A DNA stretch of 64,000 nucleotides. Source: Bacillota bacterium. Its GTDB lineage: Bacteria; Bacillota; SHA-98; UBA4971. Under the pieces are notes generated by a model that did not search any database, was not told the origin of the DNA, and saw only the letters and a program-made list of their open reading frames with translations. The stretch spans positions 1 to 64,000 of the forward strand of contig DUSX01000017.1 of assembly GCA_012842395.1 (NCBI GenBank). Direction: 5' to 3'. Positions 24,798 through 34,437 of the stretch are shown piece after piece (position 1 is the first letter of the stretch; each line of letters starts with the position of its first letter). A program made the translations under genes and the position numbers.

Positions 24798-25414
24798 TAC
24801 GCAGCGGTGCCTGAATCCTCCTTCATTTTCGTACGCTTTCGAACGTAAAGAGCCCATTAGGGAAATGCGTGGGATGCGCGGTGTGAGGAAAACCTGCGGA
24901 GAATCTGCGGCGGCGAGCCTGTGGGAGGTGTGCGGGAGGCACACACCGGACGCCGGGGTATTGGACGCGGGGGCGGATGCGCGAAAGATCGAGGTACGGA
25001 GACTGTTGAGCTTCCCCGGTGACTGCCGATTTGCCCGACCCCAGCGCCATCTCTGCGGGCTTCAAGTGGCCCGGGATGGCGTAATACCATCGGGTCCTTG
25101 CGCTCAAGCATCCCCACGCTCAAGCACCATCAGCATCAGCGGCTTTCGGTCGGCAGCTCTGGATGGACGGATGAACTTCATCTGCCGAAAAGCGGCTGCC
25201 GAAAAGCGGCGCGGATTCCTGGCAGTCCAGCCAGAGGCCGCCCGAAAGGAATGCGCCGGACGCGCTAGAATAGTGTATTTGAGTAGTGCGTTTGCACGAA
25301 TACGGGTTAGGGCGAGCCGCGCACCGTTCGGGGCGCCATCTCCGTGTCCGGCGCTGGCAACCGACCGACTAAGCGTGGCGCCACAAGTCTTCGTCTCCTT
25401 TCTTGACGGCGTTA
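24798..25414. other. intergenic, no supported gene
   Basis: About 600 bp between the GATTC repeat tract and the repeat-family copy at 25415. Long open frames cross it on both strands but none has a ribosome site, a family motif or a consistent composition. Confidence 0.4.
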
Positions 25415-25580
25415 GGGTTGCCGGTGCTTGCACCACGACGCGGCGTGGAGGATTCGGCCGTCTTGAGCGCCGAATTCGGACAAGGCGCGCCGCAAGCGCG
25501 CCGTCCCCGGAGGGCGAGGCCGATAGCCTTAGGCAGGGCCGTCCCGCCGAAAAGTGGCGCGAACTTTTGGCGACATACTT
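25415..25580 (-). repeat. MITE-like repeat, subfamily 2, inverted copy
   Basis: This matches 39423-39574 in reverse complement. A 58-nt block ending CGACATACTT differs at only 5 positions, and the block beginning GGGTTGCCGGTGCTTGCAC is shared. The element shares the GCACCGGCAACCC arm and the GGGGACGGCGC segment with copies 1 and 4, so it belongs to the same family with a different outer arm. Confidence 0.75.
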
Positions 25581-25764
25581 GGGCAACTGGTGGAGGAAGG
25601 ACAAGAGCCAATGCACGACACCCTTGAGTCGCCTCAATAACTGCGAATTCGGGTGACCTTGGCGACGGCGACGGCTTTGTGGGCCTCGGTCGGGGTGAGG
25701 CATCATAGTGTGGGAGATTTCAGCAGTCTCACGCACGCTTACTCAAAAGGGAGGGGTTTCAGGC

Positions 25765-26322
25765 ATGGATGTGACGATAGGTAGAACCTTGCTGAGGCTC
25801 GTCCAAGGCGACATAACCCAACAGGAGACAGACGCCATAGTGAACGCGGCAAACTCGGAGCTCGCTGGAGGCGGGGGCGTGGACGGTGCCATCCACAGGG
25901 CAGGCGGGCCAGTGATCTATGAGGAGTGCGCACGGATACGCAAGGAAAGGGGACGCCTTCCTGCGGGGCAGGCGGTGATCACCGCTGGGGGTCGACTCAA
26001 GGCGAAATACGTCATCCACACCGTAGGACCGGTTTGGCACGGCGGCACCCACGGTGAGGAGGAGACTCTCGCAAGCGCCTACCGCAGCAGCCTCAAGCTC
26101 GCCACGGAGCACGGCCTTCGAACGGTGGCGTTTCCCTCGATCAGCACGGGGGCTTACGGGTTTCCGGTTGAGCGGGCCGCCCGCGTCGCATTGCGTGCTG
26201 TGAAGGATTTCCTAGTGAGCCCAATGGGACGGGCCCTTGACGAAGTTCGGTTCGTGCTCTTCAGCTCCAGAGATCTCGAGGCGTACGAAAAGGCGCTCGC
26301 GGACATCCACCGCTCCGCGTGA
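25765..26322 (+). CDS. macrodomain protein (ADP-ribosyl/O-acetyl-ADP-ribose hydrolase)
   Basis: This is a 185-residue single macrodomain of the MacroD/YmdB class, which removes ADP-ribose from proteins or deacetylates O-acetyl-ADP-ribose. ATG 25765 follows GGGAGGGG. Motifs are [20 protein letters not shown] (residues about 15-34), the [14 protein letters not shown] loop, HTVGPVW, and the phosphate loop [10 protein letters not shown]. Length is typical. It stands alone, convergent with the membrane protein gene 25 bp away. Confidence 0.93.
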   Translation: MDVTIGRTLLRLVQGDITQQETDAIVNAANSELAGGGGVDGAIHRAGGPVIYEECARIRKERGRLPAGQAVITAGGRLKAKYVIHTVGPVWHGGTHGEEETLASAYRSSLKLATEHGLRTVAFPSISTGAYGFPVERAARVALRAVKDFLVSPMGRALDEVRFVLFSSRDLEAYEKALADIHRSA

Positions 26323-26346
26323 CCCCCGTCGATCGCTCACATTGCC

Positions 26347-26973
26347 CTACCGCCTCCGCCGACCCGAGCGCCGCCCAAGCCAACGGACCGCCTCGCGCAC
26401 ACTCACGGCCAGCACGCCGACGCCAAGGAGGACCCACCCCGCCAAGGCCATGTATTGCCCAAGCTTCGGCACATCGGCAACGATCCTCGCAAGCGCCCAC
26501 GACCATGTTGCAGCCCAGATGACATCGGTGACAACAAGCGCGCGCAACGTGCGCTCGCCGTCATCGCCGAGGGCTCCGAGGACCCAGAATACCTGGCTGT
26601 ATCCCACACCTACCCAGCGGAGCGCGAAGAGCCCGAGCACGGCGCGTGGCCGCCCGCGGCTCGCGGATGCCTTCAGGTACGCGAGCACGCGCGACAGCGA
26701 AGGGAGACGACGGGCAAGCGTGTCCATGAGATGACGGCCGGCAGCGCGAAACACCGCGTACGAGCTAACGTGCCCGGCTGCAGTGAAGAACCCCACCAAG
26801 AGGGCGGTGTAGGCCCACGGCCAGCGCTCGGCACGCATCGCCGCAGCCGCGAAGCTGAACATCGCGAGCGAAGAGATGGGTACGCCCACAGCCATCAAGA
26901 AAAAACCACCGCCCAGGAACGCAACAGACGGAACCCAGGCGGTGATCATGCCATCAAGGCCCATGGACCTCAT
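26347..26973 (-). CDS. DedA/VTT-like membrane protein
   Basis: This is a 208-residue protein with about five hydrophobic segments. The pattern of an early GVPISSLAMFSFAAAAM segment, a GFFTAAGHVSSYAVFRAAGRH re-entrant-like region and an Arg-containing ALRWVGVGYSQVFWVLGALG segment resembles the DedA/SNARE-associated (VTT) family of lipid-scramblase or flippase-like proteins. Similarity is weak and the classical Gly-Arg-Gln signature is not clear. The start at 26973 (MRSMGLDG) has GGAG at good spacing. The last residues are Arg-rich. Confidence 0.55.
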   Translation of the reverse strand: MRSMGLDGMITAWVPSVAFLGGGFFLMAVGVPISSLAMFSFAAAAMRAERWPWAYTALLVGFFTAAGHVSSYAVFRAAGRHLMDTLARRLPSLSRVLAYLKASASRGRPRAVLGLFALRWVGVGYSQVFWVLGALGDDGERTLRALVVTDVIWAATWSWALARIVADVPKLGQYMALAGWVLLGVGVLAVSVREAVRWLGRRSGRRRR

Positions 26974-27176
26974 CCTCGAATCTCCTGCGCAGCGATTGCG
27001 ATGAGCGTGCGCCGGGGTTTCAGGTCTCTCCGCGACATAACGCGTGACACGCCATGACCCCCTGCCTCGCCCAGCCCCTCCGCGCCGTCTCGCTGCTCCA
27101 GCCTGCCGATGGAAGAGAGGTCTCAGCTGCAAGACAAGTCCCCGGCAGAAGAGAGGTCTCTAGCAGAAAGAGGTCT

Positions 27177-28217
27177 CTACTTGAATAGAGCCATCGCTTC
27201 TTTATAAAGGGACTCCGGCACCGACTTGGTCTTGCCGACAGCGGTCGCGAGGTCAACCACCCTGATCTCGCCACCAGCAAACGCAGGCATCTTGCCGAAC
27301 TCCCCACGACTGACGAGGTCAACGGCTGCCATGCCCAACCTCGTTGCGTAGAACCTGTCGTTCACAGTGGGCGACCCACCACGCTGAATGTGGCCGATCA
27401 CCGCGACCCTGGTTTGGATGCCGGTCCGCTTCTCGATCTCGTTGCCCACGGCGTGCCCGACGCCGCGCAGACCGAGCCTAACGTGGCCGAACGCGTCGAC
27501 ATCGCCGGTAGGCTCCTCCGAAACACCGGGAAGCTTCACGCCTTCTGAGACCACGACGACCCCGTACTTCTTGCCGGACGCGCGAAGGTTACGCAGGTGG
27601 TTGCACATGGCGTCCAGGTCCGGCTCGACCTCGGGAATGAGCACCCAGTCAGCTCCGCCGGCCATTGCGGTGACCAACGCGACCCACCCGGCGTCCCTGC
27701 CCATCACTTCAAGCACCATGATCCGCCTGTGCGACCGCGCCGTATCGCGCAGTCTCTCGACGGCGTCCACAGCCACTGTCACAGCGGTGTCAAAGCCGAT
27801 GCAGTAATCTGTGCCCGATACGTCGTTGTCCATGGTCTTCGGCACTCCGACGCACGGCACCCCGCGCCCGGTGAGCTTATTCGCAACGCCCAGCGTATCG
27901 TCGCCCCCGATGGCGACTACCGCATCGAGCCCCAGCTTCTTTACGTTCTCGATACATTTTACGACGTCTTCTTCCTTTTTGAACGGGTTGGTCCGGGATG
28001 TGCCCAAAACCGTTCCCCCATGAGAGAGGATCTCCCTGACGTCATCAATGCCGAGAGGCGCCGCGTCAGCGTTTATGAGCCCAGCCCAGCCGTCATGGAT
28101 CCCCAGGACCTCATAGCCGTAATCGGCCGCCCTCATCACAACGCCCCTGATCGCCGCGTTGAGCCCTGAGGAGTCGCCTCCACCAGTCAAAACCCCGATT
28201 TTCTTGATCTCAGGCAT
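27177..28217 (-). CDS. 6-phosphofructokinase, probably PPi-type
   Basis: This is a 346-residue phosphofructokinase. The start at 28217 (MPEIKKIGVLTGGGDSSGLN) has GGAGGGTGC upstream. The active-site loop reads GGDDT rather than GGDGT, and the catalytic loop reads PKTMDND rather than PGTIDND. Asp and Lys at these two positions mark pyrophosphate-using enzymes; ATP enzymes have Gly there. It would catalyse reversible fructose-6-P/fructose-1,6-bisphosphate conversion with PPi. It lies directly downstream of class II aldolase in the same direction. The second PFK in this window (31311-32309) has the ATP-type residues. Donor use is inferred from these two residues only. Confidence 0.88.
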   Translation of the reverse strand: MPEIKKIGVLTGGGDSSGLNAAIRGVVMRAADYGYEVLGIHDGWAGLINADAAPLGIDDVREILSHGGTVLGTSRTNPFKKEEDVVKCIENVKKLGLDAVVAIGGDDTLGVANKLTGRGVPCVGVPKTMDNDVSGTDYCIGFDTAVTVAVDAVERLRDTARSHRRIMVLEVMGRDAGWVALVTAMAGGADWVLIPEVEPDLDAMCNHLRNLRASGKKYGVVVVSEGVKLPGVSEEPTGDVDAFGHVRLGLRGVGHAVGNEIEKRTGIQTRVAVIGHIQRGGSPTVNDRFYATRLGMAAVDLVSRGEFGKMPAFAGGEIRVVDLATAVGKTKSVPESLYKEAMALFK

Positions 28218-28277
28218 TTCAAGCACCCTCCTCCGCAAACCCCAAGCTCCAAGAGATCCGGTGTTTTCCCACGCCAC

Positions 28278-29129
28278 TCAGGCCTTTCCCGAGCACCCGA
28301 AAAGGCGCATCTTCGCCTTCACGGCTTCCTTCATATAGTCGCGGCCCACTCCGGCTATGCGCCTCGGGTCGATCTCGTCGGGATTCTTCTGGAGCGCCTC
28401 GCGTATGCCGCGCGTGAACGCCTTGTTGAGCTCGGTCGCTATGTTGATCTTGCATATTCCTGCCGCGATGCCCATCTTGTAACCTTCGTCAGTCACACCG
28501 GACGCGCCGTGAAGCACGAGCGGCACGCCCGTGAGCTCCCTGATCCGCGCTATCCTTTCCACGTCAAGCTTGGCAGCTTGGGTCGTCATCTTGTGTACGC
28601 TCCCAACGGCCACGGCGAGCGAGTCGACCTCCGTCTCCTCGACGAACCTCTTCGCCTCTTCGGGGTCGGTCATAAGGGCCTTGATTTCTTCCTCGGTCAC
28701 GTGGCCCGCAGTGGCCACCTTGCCCAGCTCAGCCTCAACAGGGATGCCCGCCGCATGCGCCATTTCCACGATCTTCTTGGTTATGGCGACATTCTCCTCA
28801 AAGGGGAGAGACGAGCCGTCGAACATCAGGGAGGTGAACCCGGCAGCGAGGCATTTCACGTTTTGCTTGTAGTCAGTGCCGTGGTCCAGGTGGAGCGCCA
28901 CTGGCACACTCGCCTCTTCAGCCGCAGCCTTTACCATGGCCACGACCATCTTGAGCCCGGCGTACTTGATCGCTCCCTGGCTCGCCTGGAGGATTACCGG
29001 AGCTTTCTCTTCCTCCGCAGCCTCGATGATGGCCTGAACGTACTCGAGGTTATTGGCGTTGAAAGCGCCAACCGCGTAGCGCTCGGCCTGGGCTTTCTTG
29101 AGCATTTCCTTCGTTGTCACCAGCGGCAT
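28278..29129 (-). CDS. fba: class II fructose-1,6-bisphosphate aldolase
   Basis: This is a 283-residue Zn-dependent aldolase splitting fructose-1,6-bisphosphate to GAP and DHAP. The start ATG 29129 has AGAAGGAGG. The Zn and catalytic motifs are VALHLDHGTDY (His and Asp), VEAELGKV, the AVGSVHK histidine and LHGASGV. The GINKINIATEL-type phosphate site is CKINIATEL. Length and layout match FbaA/GatY-type enzymes. It is followed 60 bp later by the PPi-type PFK, so the two probably form a unit. Confidence 0.93.
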   Translation of the reverse strand: MPLVTTKEMLKKAQAERYAVGAFNANNLEYVQAIIEAAEEEKAPVILQASQGAIKYAGLKMVVAMVKAAAEEASVPVALHLDHGTDYKQNVKCLAAGFTSLMFDGSSLPFEENVAITKKIVEMAHAAGIPVEAELGKVATAGHVTEEEIKALMTDPEEAKRFVEETEVDSLAVAVGSVHKMTTQAAKLDVERIARIRELTGVPLVLHGASGVTDEGYKMGIAAGICKINIATELNKAFTRGIREALQKNPDEIDPRRIAGVGRDYMKEAVKAKMRLFGCSGKA

Positions 29130-29519
29130 ATGCACATTCCTCCTTCTGTCTTGCACCGTTCGGGCCTTCCCGGGCACGCTTGACGGAAACCCTCGTCGCG
29201 ATCCTGAGGGCCCGGGACATCAACGGTCCCGCCGGGTCGCCTGCGCCCCCGGAAAAACGCGTCGGCTCCTACCTCTCGCCACGCGTCATCAAAGGTCGTC
29301 ACGGTATAGGATTCGCCCGCCAACCTTTTCTATTCTCCAGTCGCCCTCGTATTCCTTCTTCATAACGGACCAACTTTCGCGCGCCCTCGCCGCCAAGGCC
29401 GCGAGCTGCGGGCCCTCAGGCACGCCCCCGTTCCGCCCGGTCCGGCGCCCGAAGGGCCTCAACCTCACCTGCTCCGGCAATGACCCGCCGTCCGCCGCAA
29501 CACGAACCCTGGCACGCTG
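29130..29519. other. aldolase-pyruvate kinase spacer with a possible small ORF
   Basis: A gap of 390 bp. A leftward frame at 29289-29480 (63 codons) ends in a protein-like segment (ESWSVMKKEYEGDWRIEKVG), but no ribosome site is seen at any of its starts, so I do not call it a gene. The aldolase promoter should be here; no convincing -35/-10 pair was found. Confidence 0.35.
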
Positions 29520-30938
29520 TCAAACCCTGTGGGCTTTGAGCATGTTCGTCGTCCCGGGAACGCCTGCTCTTACCCCCGCTGTGATGATCACGAGATCCCC
29601 CCGGCTCACCATGCCTAGCGACACCGCCGCCTCGATGGCCACATCGAGGACGTCGTCGATATTGGCCGCCTTGCGCACGAGAGTGGGAAGCACCCCCCAG
29701 ACGAGGCTCAGCTTCGCGGCGACCCTCGGGTTGGGTGTGGCAGCGATTATCGGGGCTCGGGGGCGGTATTTCGATACCATACGCGCAGTCGCGCCAGACT
29801 CGGTCGAGGTGAGTATCGCTTTGACACCAAGGTCATGCGCGGTTTGACACGTGGCATGACTGATCGCGTCCGCGACGCTCCTCGAGGGCGCGACACCCTT
29901 GGCCCGCAGGATGTCCTCGTACGGGAGGCCGCTTTCCGTGCTCTCCGCGATCCGCGACATCATGGACACGGCCTCGACAGGGTACTTGCCGACAGCAGTC
30001 TCAGCGGACAGCATCACCGCGTCGGTGCCATCGAAGATCGCGCACGCCACGTCAGTCACTTCGGCCCTCGTCGGCCTAGGATTCTCGATCATGGACTCCA
30101 GCATCTCCGTGGCGGTGATCACCGGCTTGCCTGCGGCGTTGCACTTTTGTATTATCACCTTCTGAACGAGAGGCACCCGCTCCGGGGGCGTCTCCACGCC
30201 CAAATCACCCCTGGCCACCATGACGCCGTCTGCAACCCTCATTATCGAGTCGATGTTCTCTATCCCTTCGCTGGATTCGATCTTCGCGATTATGTGACTG
30301 TCAGACCCCGCCGCGTCCAGGAGAGCCCGGACCCGGACCACGTCCTCCGCGGTTTGCACGAAAGAGCACGCTACGAAATCGACCTCTTGAGCCGAGGCGA
30401 ACTGAATGTCGGAGACGTCCTTGCGCGTTGCCGCCCTGAACCTCACCTTCGCACCGGGCAGGCTCACGCCCTTGCGCGACGCGAGTTCGCCGGAGGTCTT
30501 GACCAGGCACACGACCTCGCCATCGCCCACATGATCCACCTCAAGCTCGATCAGGCCGTCGCTGAGAAGGATCTTGCCGCCTGGGGACACGCTCTCGAGA
30601 AGCTCGGGGTAATTCACGAACACCCTTGTCGCGTCCCCCTCCTCGTCCCCGGGCACCAGGGAGACGAACGAGCCTTCTTTAAGCTCGACCTTGCCCCCTT
30701 TTATAGGACCTGTGCGGATCTTGGGACCAGCAAGGTCGAACATGATCCCCACATGCTTTCCGCATTCCCTGGCCGCATCCCTCACACGCTTTATGCGGGA
30801 CGCGTGTTCTTCATACGTACCATGGGACGCGTTGATCCTGGCGACGTCCATGCCCGCCCTCACAAGAGCCTCTAGGACGCCGGGCTCGTCCGTGGCGGGC
30901 CCGAGCGTGCACACGATCTTCGTCCTGCGCACGTGCAT
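29520..30938 (-). CDS. pyk: pyruvate kinase
   Basis: This is a 472-residue enzyme making pyruvate and ATP from PEP and ADP. The start ATG 30938 (MHVRRTKIVCTLGPATDEPG) has GAGGAAGGGGG upstream. Motifs are INASHG, GIMFDLAGPKIRTG, the metal-site Glu in HIIAKIESSEGIENID and MVARGDLGVE. ITATEMLESMIENPRPTRAE is the signature segment. The C-terminal PEP-synthase-like extra domain found in Bacillus PykA is absent, so this is the short form. It is the end of the dnaE-acc-pfkA run. Confidence 0.95.
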   Translation of the reverse strand: MHVRRTKIVCTLGPATDEPGVLEALVRAGMDVARINASHGTYEEHASRIKRVRDAARECGKHVGIMFDLAGPKIRTGPIKGGKVELKEGSFVSLVPGDEEGDATRVFVNYPELLESVSPGGKILLSDGLIELEVDHVGDGEVVCLVKTSGELASRKGVSLPGAKVRFRAATRKDVSDIQFASAQEVDFVACSFVQTAEDVVRVRALLDAAGSDSHIIAKIESSEGIENIDSIMRVADGVMVARGDLGVETPPERVPLVQKVIIQKCNAAGKPVITATEMLESMIENPRPTRAEVTDVACAIFDGTDAVMLSAETAVGKYPVEAVSMMSRIAESTESGLPYEDILRAKGVAPSRSVADAISHATCQTAHDLGVKAILTSTESGATARMVSKYRPRAPIIAATPNPRVAAKLSLVWGVLPTLVRKAANIDDVLDVAIEAAVSLGMVSRGDLVIITAGVRAGVPGTTNMLKAHRV

Positions 30939-31310
30939 ACCCCCTTCCTCACCTTCCTCATAGGGACGCGCCGTATGCCAGTCCCTTCTTGTTTCTCCCT
31001 GATACACCGAAACCCTTCCTTAAGGGAAGGGCTTCACACCGATGCCGCTGTCAAAATACCGTGTCGAGAGGGCGTTTCCCCTGCTGGCCCGTCCCGCAAG
31101 CACTGGCCCCTCCCGCAAGCCCGCACCGGGAGGCGCCGGTCCGTTGTTGCGAGCAGGGGGCCGGGGCGCGCGGGCCCCAGGCCACATCTGGTGCGCACCA
31201 GCACCAGGTGCGTGGCAGGGCACGCAGCCGGGTGCAAGGCCGGGCATGCTGCCGGGGCGGGGGCACCCGACCACCGGAGAGGCAACCACCGGAGAGGCAG
31301 AGGCCCGGGT
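30939..31310. other. GC-rich pfkA-pyk spacer with short repeats
   Basis: A gap of 370 bp. It contains a 14-bp perfect palindrome (CTGGTGCGCACCAG, 31188-31201) and a 15-bp tandem pair CCACCGGAGAGGCA(A/G) at 31271-31300. No gene was recognised. It may separate the pyk transcript from the operon. Confidence 0.5.
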
Positions 31311-32309
31311 TCACACCTTCGAAAGCATCACAGCCACATTGTAAAGGCTCAGATCAACCTTCTTGCGCGTTGCCGTGACCTCGTCGACGTCGAAAACCCG
31401 GATCTCGTCGCCCACCACCCCAACAACCTTAGCGGCTTGACCATCCTTCAGCAACTCAACCGCTTTGCATCCGAACATCGTCGCAAGCAACCTGTCGCGG
31501 GCCGTGGGCGTACCACCCCTCTGTATGTACCCGAGCACAGTAACCCTTGTCTCAAGGCCGGTCCGCTCCTGCACAGCCTCGCCTATCTTGAACCCTATGC
31601 TCTCATGGTGGGGCTCGTCGGGAGAATGATATCCGCCCACGCCCTCGGCCACCACGATTATGCTGTGGGTCTTGCCGCGCCTATAACCTGCCTTGACGCC
31701 CTCACATATCGCGTCAAGGTCGTAAGGCACCTCGGGGATCAAGATGTACTCCGCCCCGCCGGCCAACCCGGCGGCAAGCGCGAGGTGACCGGTGTCCCGC
31801 CCCATGACCTCTATCACGTTGCTGCGGCCGTGCGAGCTTGCAGTATCCCGTATCTTCGTGATCGCGTCGACGGCTGTGTTGACGGCCGTGTCGAACCCGA
31901 GGGTGTAATCGGTGAGCGAGATGTCGTTGTCGATGGTCGCGGGGATTCCGACCACGGGCGTGCCCATGTCCACGAGCGCGCGAGCACCGCGAAACGTGCC
32001 GTCACCGCCGATGACCACCAGGCCTTCTATCCCGTGTCTCGACATTTGGTCCAGGGCCTTCCTGCGCCCAGCATCGGTCATGAACTCGTCAGACCGCGCG
32101 GACCGCAACATGGTCCCCGCGCGTTGGATGATGTCTCCTACGCTGCGGGAGGTCATGTCGAACATGTCGCCTTCGATAAGTCCCTGATACCCTCGGTTCA
32201 CTCCGACTACTGACATCCCGTTGTACAGCGCGCACCTGGTCGCGGCCCTGATCGCCGCATTCATGCCCGGGGCATCGCCCCCGCTCGTGAGAATCCCTAT
32301 TCGTTTCAA
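31311..32309 (-). CDS. pfkA: ATP-dependent 6-phosphofructokinase
   Basis: This is a 332-residue PFK phosphorylating fructose-6-P with ATP, a committed step of glycolysis. The start is TTG 32309, overlapping the accA stop as TTGA, with GGGAGAGG upstream, so it is translationally coupled. The N-terminus IGILTSGGDAPGMNAAIR is canonical, and the donor-site residues are ATP-type: GGDGTFRGA and PATIDND. Effector-site and substrate segments (IEVMGRDTGHLAL, LGYIQRGGTPTARDR) are normal. Gene order accD-accA-pfkA-pyk matches Bacillus. Confidence 0.95.
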   Translation of the reverse strand: MKRIGILTSGGDAPGMNAAIRAATRCALYNGMSVVGVNRGYQGLIEGDMFDMTSRSVGDIIQRAGTMLRSARSDEFMTDAGRRKALDQMSRHGIEGLVVIGGDGTFRGARALVDMGTPVVGIPATIDNDISLTDYTLGFDTAVNTAVDAITKIRDTASSHGRSNVIEVMGRDTGHLALAAGLAGGAEYILIPEVPYDLDAICEGVKAGYRRGKTHSIIVVAEGVGGYHSPDEPHHESIGFKIGEAVQERTGLETRVTVLGYIQRGGTPTARDRLLATMFGCKAVELLKDGQAAKVVGVVGDEIRVFDVDEVTATRKKVDLSLYNVAVMLSKV

Positions 32310-33367
32310 GATCTGGCCTCTCCCTTCGGGCCTCCGGGCCCGGCCGCCGCCTGAACCGAGCCGCCCCCGCTTGCCAAGGCAGTCTCGGGGAACCCTTCCT
32401 GCGCGGCCTCGCGAATCATGAACTCGCCTATCCTGCGAAGCCTGGCATAACGCCTCTCGATCAGCCTGCGAGGCGGGATTCCGGCGAGCTCATCTATGCT
32501 TCTTATGAGAGCGTCCTTGATAATGCGCGCCATCGCGTCCCGGTCTTTGTGAGCGGCGCCCAAGGGCTCAGGGAGCACCTCATCGACGATCCCGAGCCTC
32601 TTCATGTCCGGAGCGGTGAGTTTCAGCACGTCGGCAGCCTCCTGCGCCTTCGACCCGTCTTTCCACAGGATCGCGGCGCACCCCTCCGGCGAGATGACGG
32701 AGAAATACGCGTTCTCGAGCATGAGGAGCCTGTCGCCGACCCCTATGGCGAGGGCACCGCCGCTCCCTCCCTCACCGGTTATGACCACCACGATGCACGT
32801 GGCAAGCCTCGAGATCTCCTCCAGGTTACGGGCGATGATCTGGCCTTGCCCGCGTTCCTCGGCCTCAACACCCGGGTAGGCGCCGACCACATCTACGAAG
32901 GACACGACAGGCCTGCGGAATTTCTCAGCCTGTCTAATCAGCCGCAGCGCCTTGCGATATCCCTCCGGGTGAGGCATTCCGAAGTTTCGCGCGAGGTTCT
33001 CCTTGGTATCGCGACCCTTCTGCGTTCCGACCACCGTGACGGGACGACCGGCCAGGCTCGCGATCCCGCCCACGACCGCTCCGTCGTCGCGAAAGGCGCG
33101 GTCGCCGTGCAGCTCGATGAACTCGTCGAAGATGAGGTTTATGTAGTCCAGCGTCGTGGGACGCCTCGGGTGACGCGCTATCTGCACGCGCTGCCAGGGC
33201 GTGAGGTTATCGAATATCTCGCGCCGAAGCATCTCGGCCCTTTTCTCCAGGGTAGCTATCTCCTCGGACAGGTCGATCTCCTTCTCGCGACTGAAATTCC
33301 GGAGCTCCTCGATTCTCTTCTCCAGCTCCACCAGGGGCCTTTCGAAGTCCAACGTGGGGTTGATCAT
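32306..33367 (-). CDS. accA: acetyl-CoA carboxylase carboxyltransferase alpha
   Basis: This is a 353-residue alpha subunit of the carboxyltransferase that makes malonyl-CoA for fatty acids. ATG 33367 overlaps the accD stop as ATGA. A coiled N-terminus (LEKRIEELRNFSREKEIDLS) is followed by the crotonase-fold core RHPRRPTTLDYI, GDRAFRDDGAVVGGIA, GMPHPEGYRKALRL, DVVGAYPGVEAEERGQG and ITGEGGSGGALAIGVGD. The C-terminus beyond residue 320 is longer than in E. coli (about 319). It works as a heterotetramer with AccD. Confidence 0.95.
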   Translation of the reverse strand: MINPTLDFERPLVELEKRIEELRNFSREKEIDLSEEIATLEKRAEMLRREIFDNLTPWQRVQIARHPRRPTTLDYINLIFDEFIELHGDRAFRDDGAVVGGIASLAGRPVTVVGTQKGRDTKENLARNFGMPHPEGYRKALRLIRQAEKFRRPVVSFVDVVGAYPGVEAEERGQGQIIARNLEEISRLATCIVVVITGEGGSGGALAIGVGDRLLMLENAYFSVISPEGCAAILWKDGSKAQEAADVLKLTAPDMKRLGIVDEVLPEPLGAAHKDRDAMARIIKDALIRSIDELAGIPPRRLIERRYARLRRIGEFMIREAAQEGFPETALASGGGSVQAAAGPGGPKGEARS

Positions 33368-34230
33368 CCCACCTCGTGCCTCCTTTCGTGGAGCGCGAGC
33401 AAAGAGGCAAGGGTCTTCTTCATGTCGCGTCGCTCGACTATCATGTCTATCATGCCGTGTTCCATCACGAATTCGGCGCTCTGGAAGCCGGGCGGCAGCT
33501 TCTGTCTGATGGTCTCCTCGATCACCCTCTGGCCCGTAAAGCCTACGAGAGCGCCCGGCTCCGCGATGATGATGTCGCCGAGCGAAGCGAAGCTCGCCAG
33601 GACGCCAGCAGTGGTCGGATTCGTGAGTACTGAGATATACAAGACCCCTGCCTCCGACAGCCGCGCGCACGCCGCGCTCGTCTTGGCCATCTGCATCAAG
33701 GACAACACGCCCTCCTGCATCCGGGCACCCCCGGAAGCGCAGAACATCACCACGGGAACACGCTGCCGCGTGGCCCGCTCGAAGAGGCGGGTCACCTTCT
33801 CTCCAACGACCGAGCCCATGCTCGCGCCGATGAAGGAGAAATCCATGACTCCTATCATGACCGGGTAGCCGTTTATGGTTCCCTGCCCCGTGATCACGGC
33901 TTCCTCGAGCCCGGTGGCCTGCCTCGTTCTTTCCAGCTTGGCGGCGTACCCCGGGAACTCGATGGGATCGGCGGAGACGAGGTTTGAGTCGAACTCCGTG
34001 AAACTCCCCTCATCCAGAGTGATCGACAGCCTTTGGGCCGCGGTGAGCTTGAAGTGAAAACCGCACTTGTGGCATACGAGGAGGTTGTGGGCGAGCTCCC
34101 TTGTGTACGTGAGCTCGCCGCACTGCGTACATTTGGTCCACAACCCTTCGGCCCGTTCCTCCTGCACGCTCACGGCCTTTACGGTTACGTACTTCTGTTT
34201 GCCCTTGAAAAGGTCCTTAAAAGCAGGCAT
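33364..34230 (-). CDS. accD: acetyl-CoA carboxylase carboxyltransferase beta
   Basis: This is a 288-residue beta subunit. An N-terminal zinc ribbon (CTQCGELTYTRELAHNLLVCHKC, ligands at about residues 35, 38, 54 and 57) precedes the crotonase fold (GVMDFSFIGASMGSVVGEK, VVMFCASGGARMQEG, GALVGFTGQRVIEETI). ATG 34230 follows AGGTAGGTACGT. The gene overlaps accA by 4 bp. Length is normal. Confidence 0.95.
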   Translation of the reverse strand: MPAFKDLFKGKQKYVTVKAVSVQEERAEGLWTKCTQCGELTYTRELAHNLLVCHKCGFHFKLTAAQRLSITLDEGSFTEFDSNLVSADPIEFPGYAAKLERTRQATGLEEAVITGQGTINGYPVMIGVMDFSFIGASMGSVVGEKVTRLFERATRQRVPVVMFCASGGARMQEGVLSLMQMAKTSAACARLSEAGVLYISVLTNPTTAGVLASFASLGDIIIAEPGALVGFTGQRVIEETIRQKLPPGFQSAEFVMEHGMIDMIVERRDMKKTLASLLALHERRHEVG

Positions 34231-34236
34231 ACGTAC

Positions 34237-34437
34237 CTACCTTCCGAACGCTGCAGTTAGAAGCTCCTGCGCGTCCTCAGCCTCGGATTCCGGCACGAGC
34301 ACCTCGACATTCGCTGAGTTGCCCATGTGGGGCACGCCCACCGGGCGCAACATCACAAGCATCCCCTCTTTTTCGAGCATCTCCTTCATCATCTCTGCCA
34401 TTGCCTTGTTTGCGGCGATGTACACGACAGTCCACAT
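34237..34437 (-). CDS. small DUF2007-like protein
   Basis: This is a 66-residue protein starting WTVVYIAANKAMAEMMKEML, with a GMLVMLRPVGV strand and an acidic ESEAEDAQELL helix. ATG 34437 has AGGAGG 9 nt upstream. The ferredoxin-like beta-alpha-beta pattern (extract value, compare, ELL ending) resembles DUF2007 'putative signal transducing protein' domains, role unknown. It ends 6 bp before accD and is clearly in the same transcript. Assignment is tentative. Confidence 0.75.
   Translation of the reverse strand: MWTVVYIAANKAMAEMMKEMLEKEGMLVMLRPVGVPHMGNSANVEVLVPESEAEDAQELLTAAFGR

Noticed and set aside
24760-25656. 298-codon plus-strand frame in the gap before the macrodomain gene
   Set aside because: It crosses the repeat-family copy, has Arg/Ala/Pro-rich random-like composition and no motif or ribosome site.
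30933-32213. 426-codon plus-strand frame
   Set aside because: It is antisense to pfkA and its spacer, without a ribosome site or family features.
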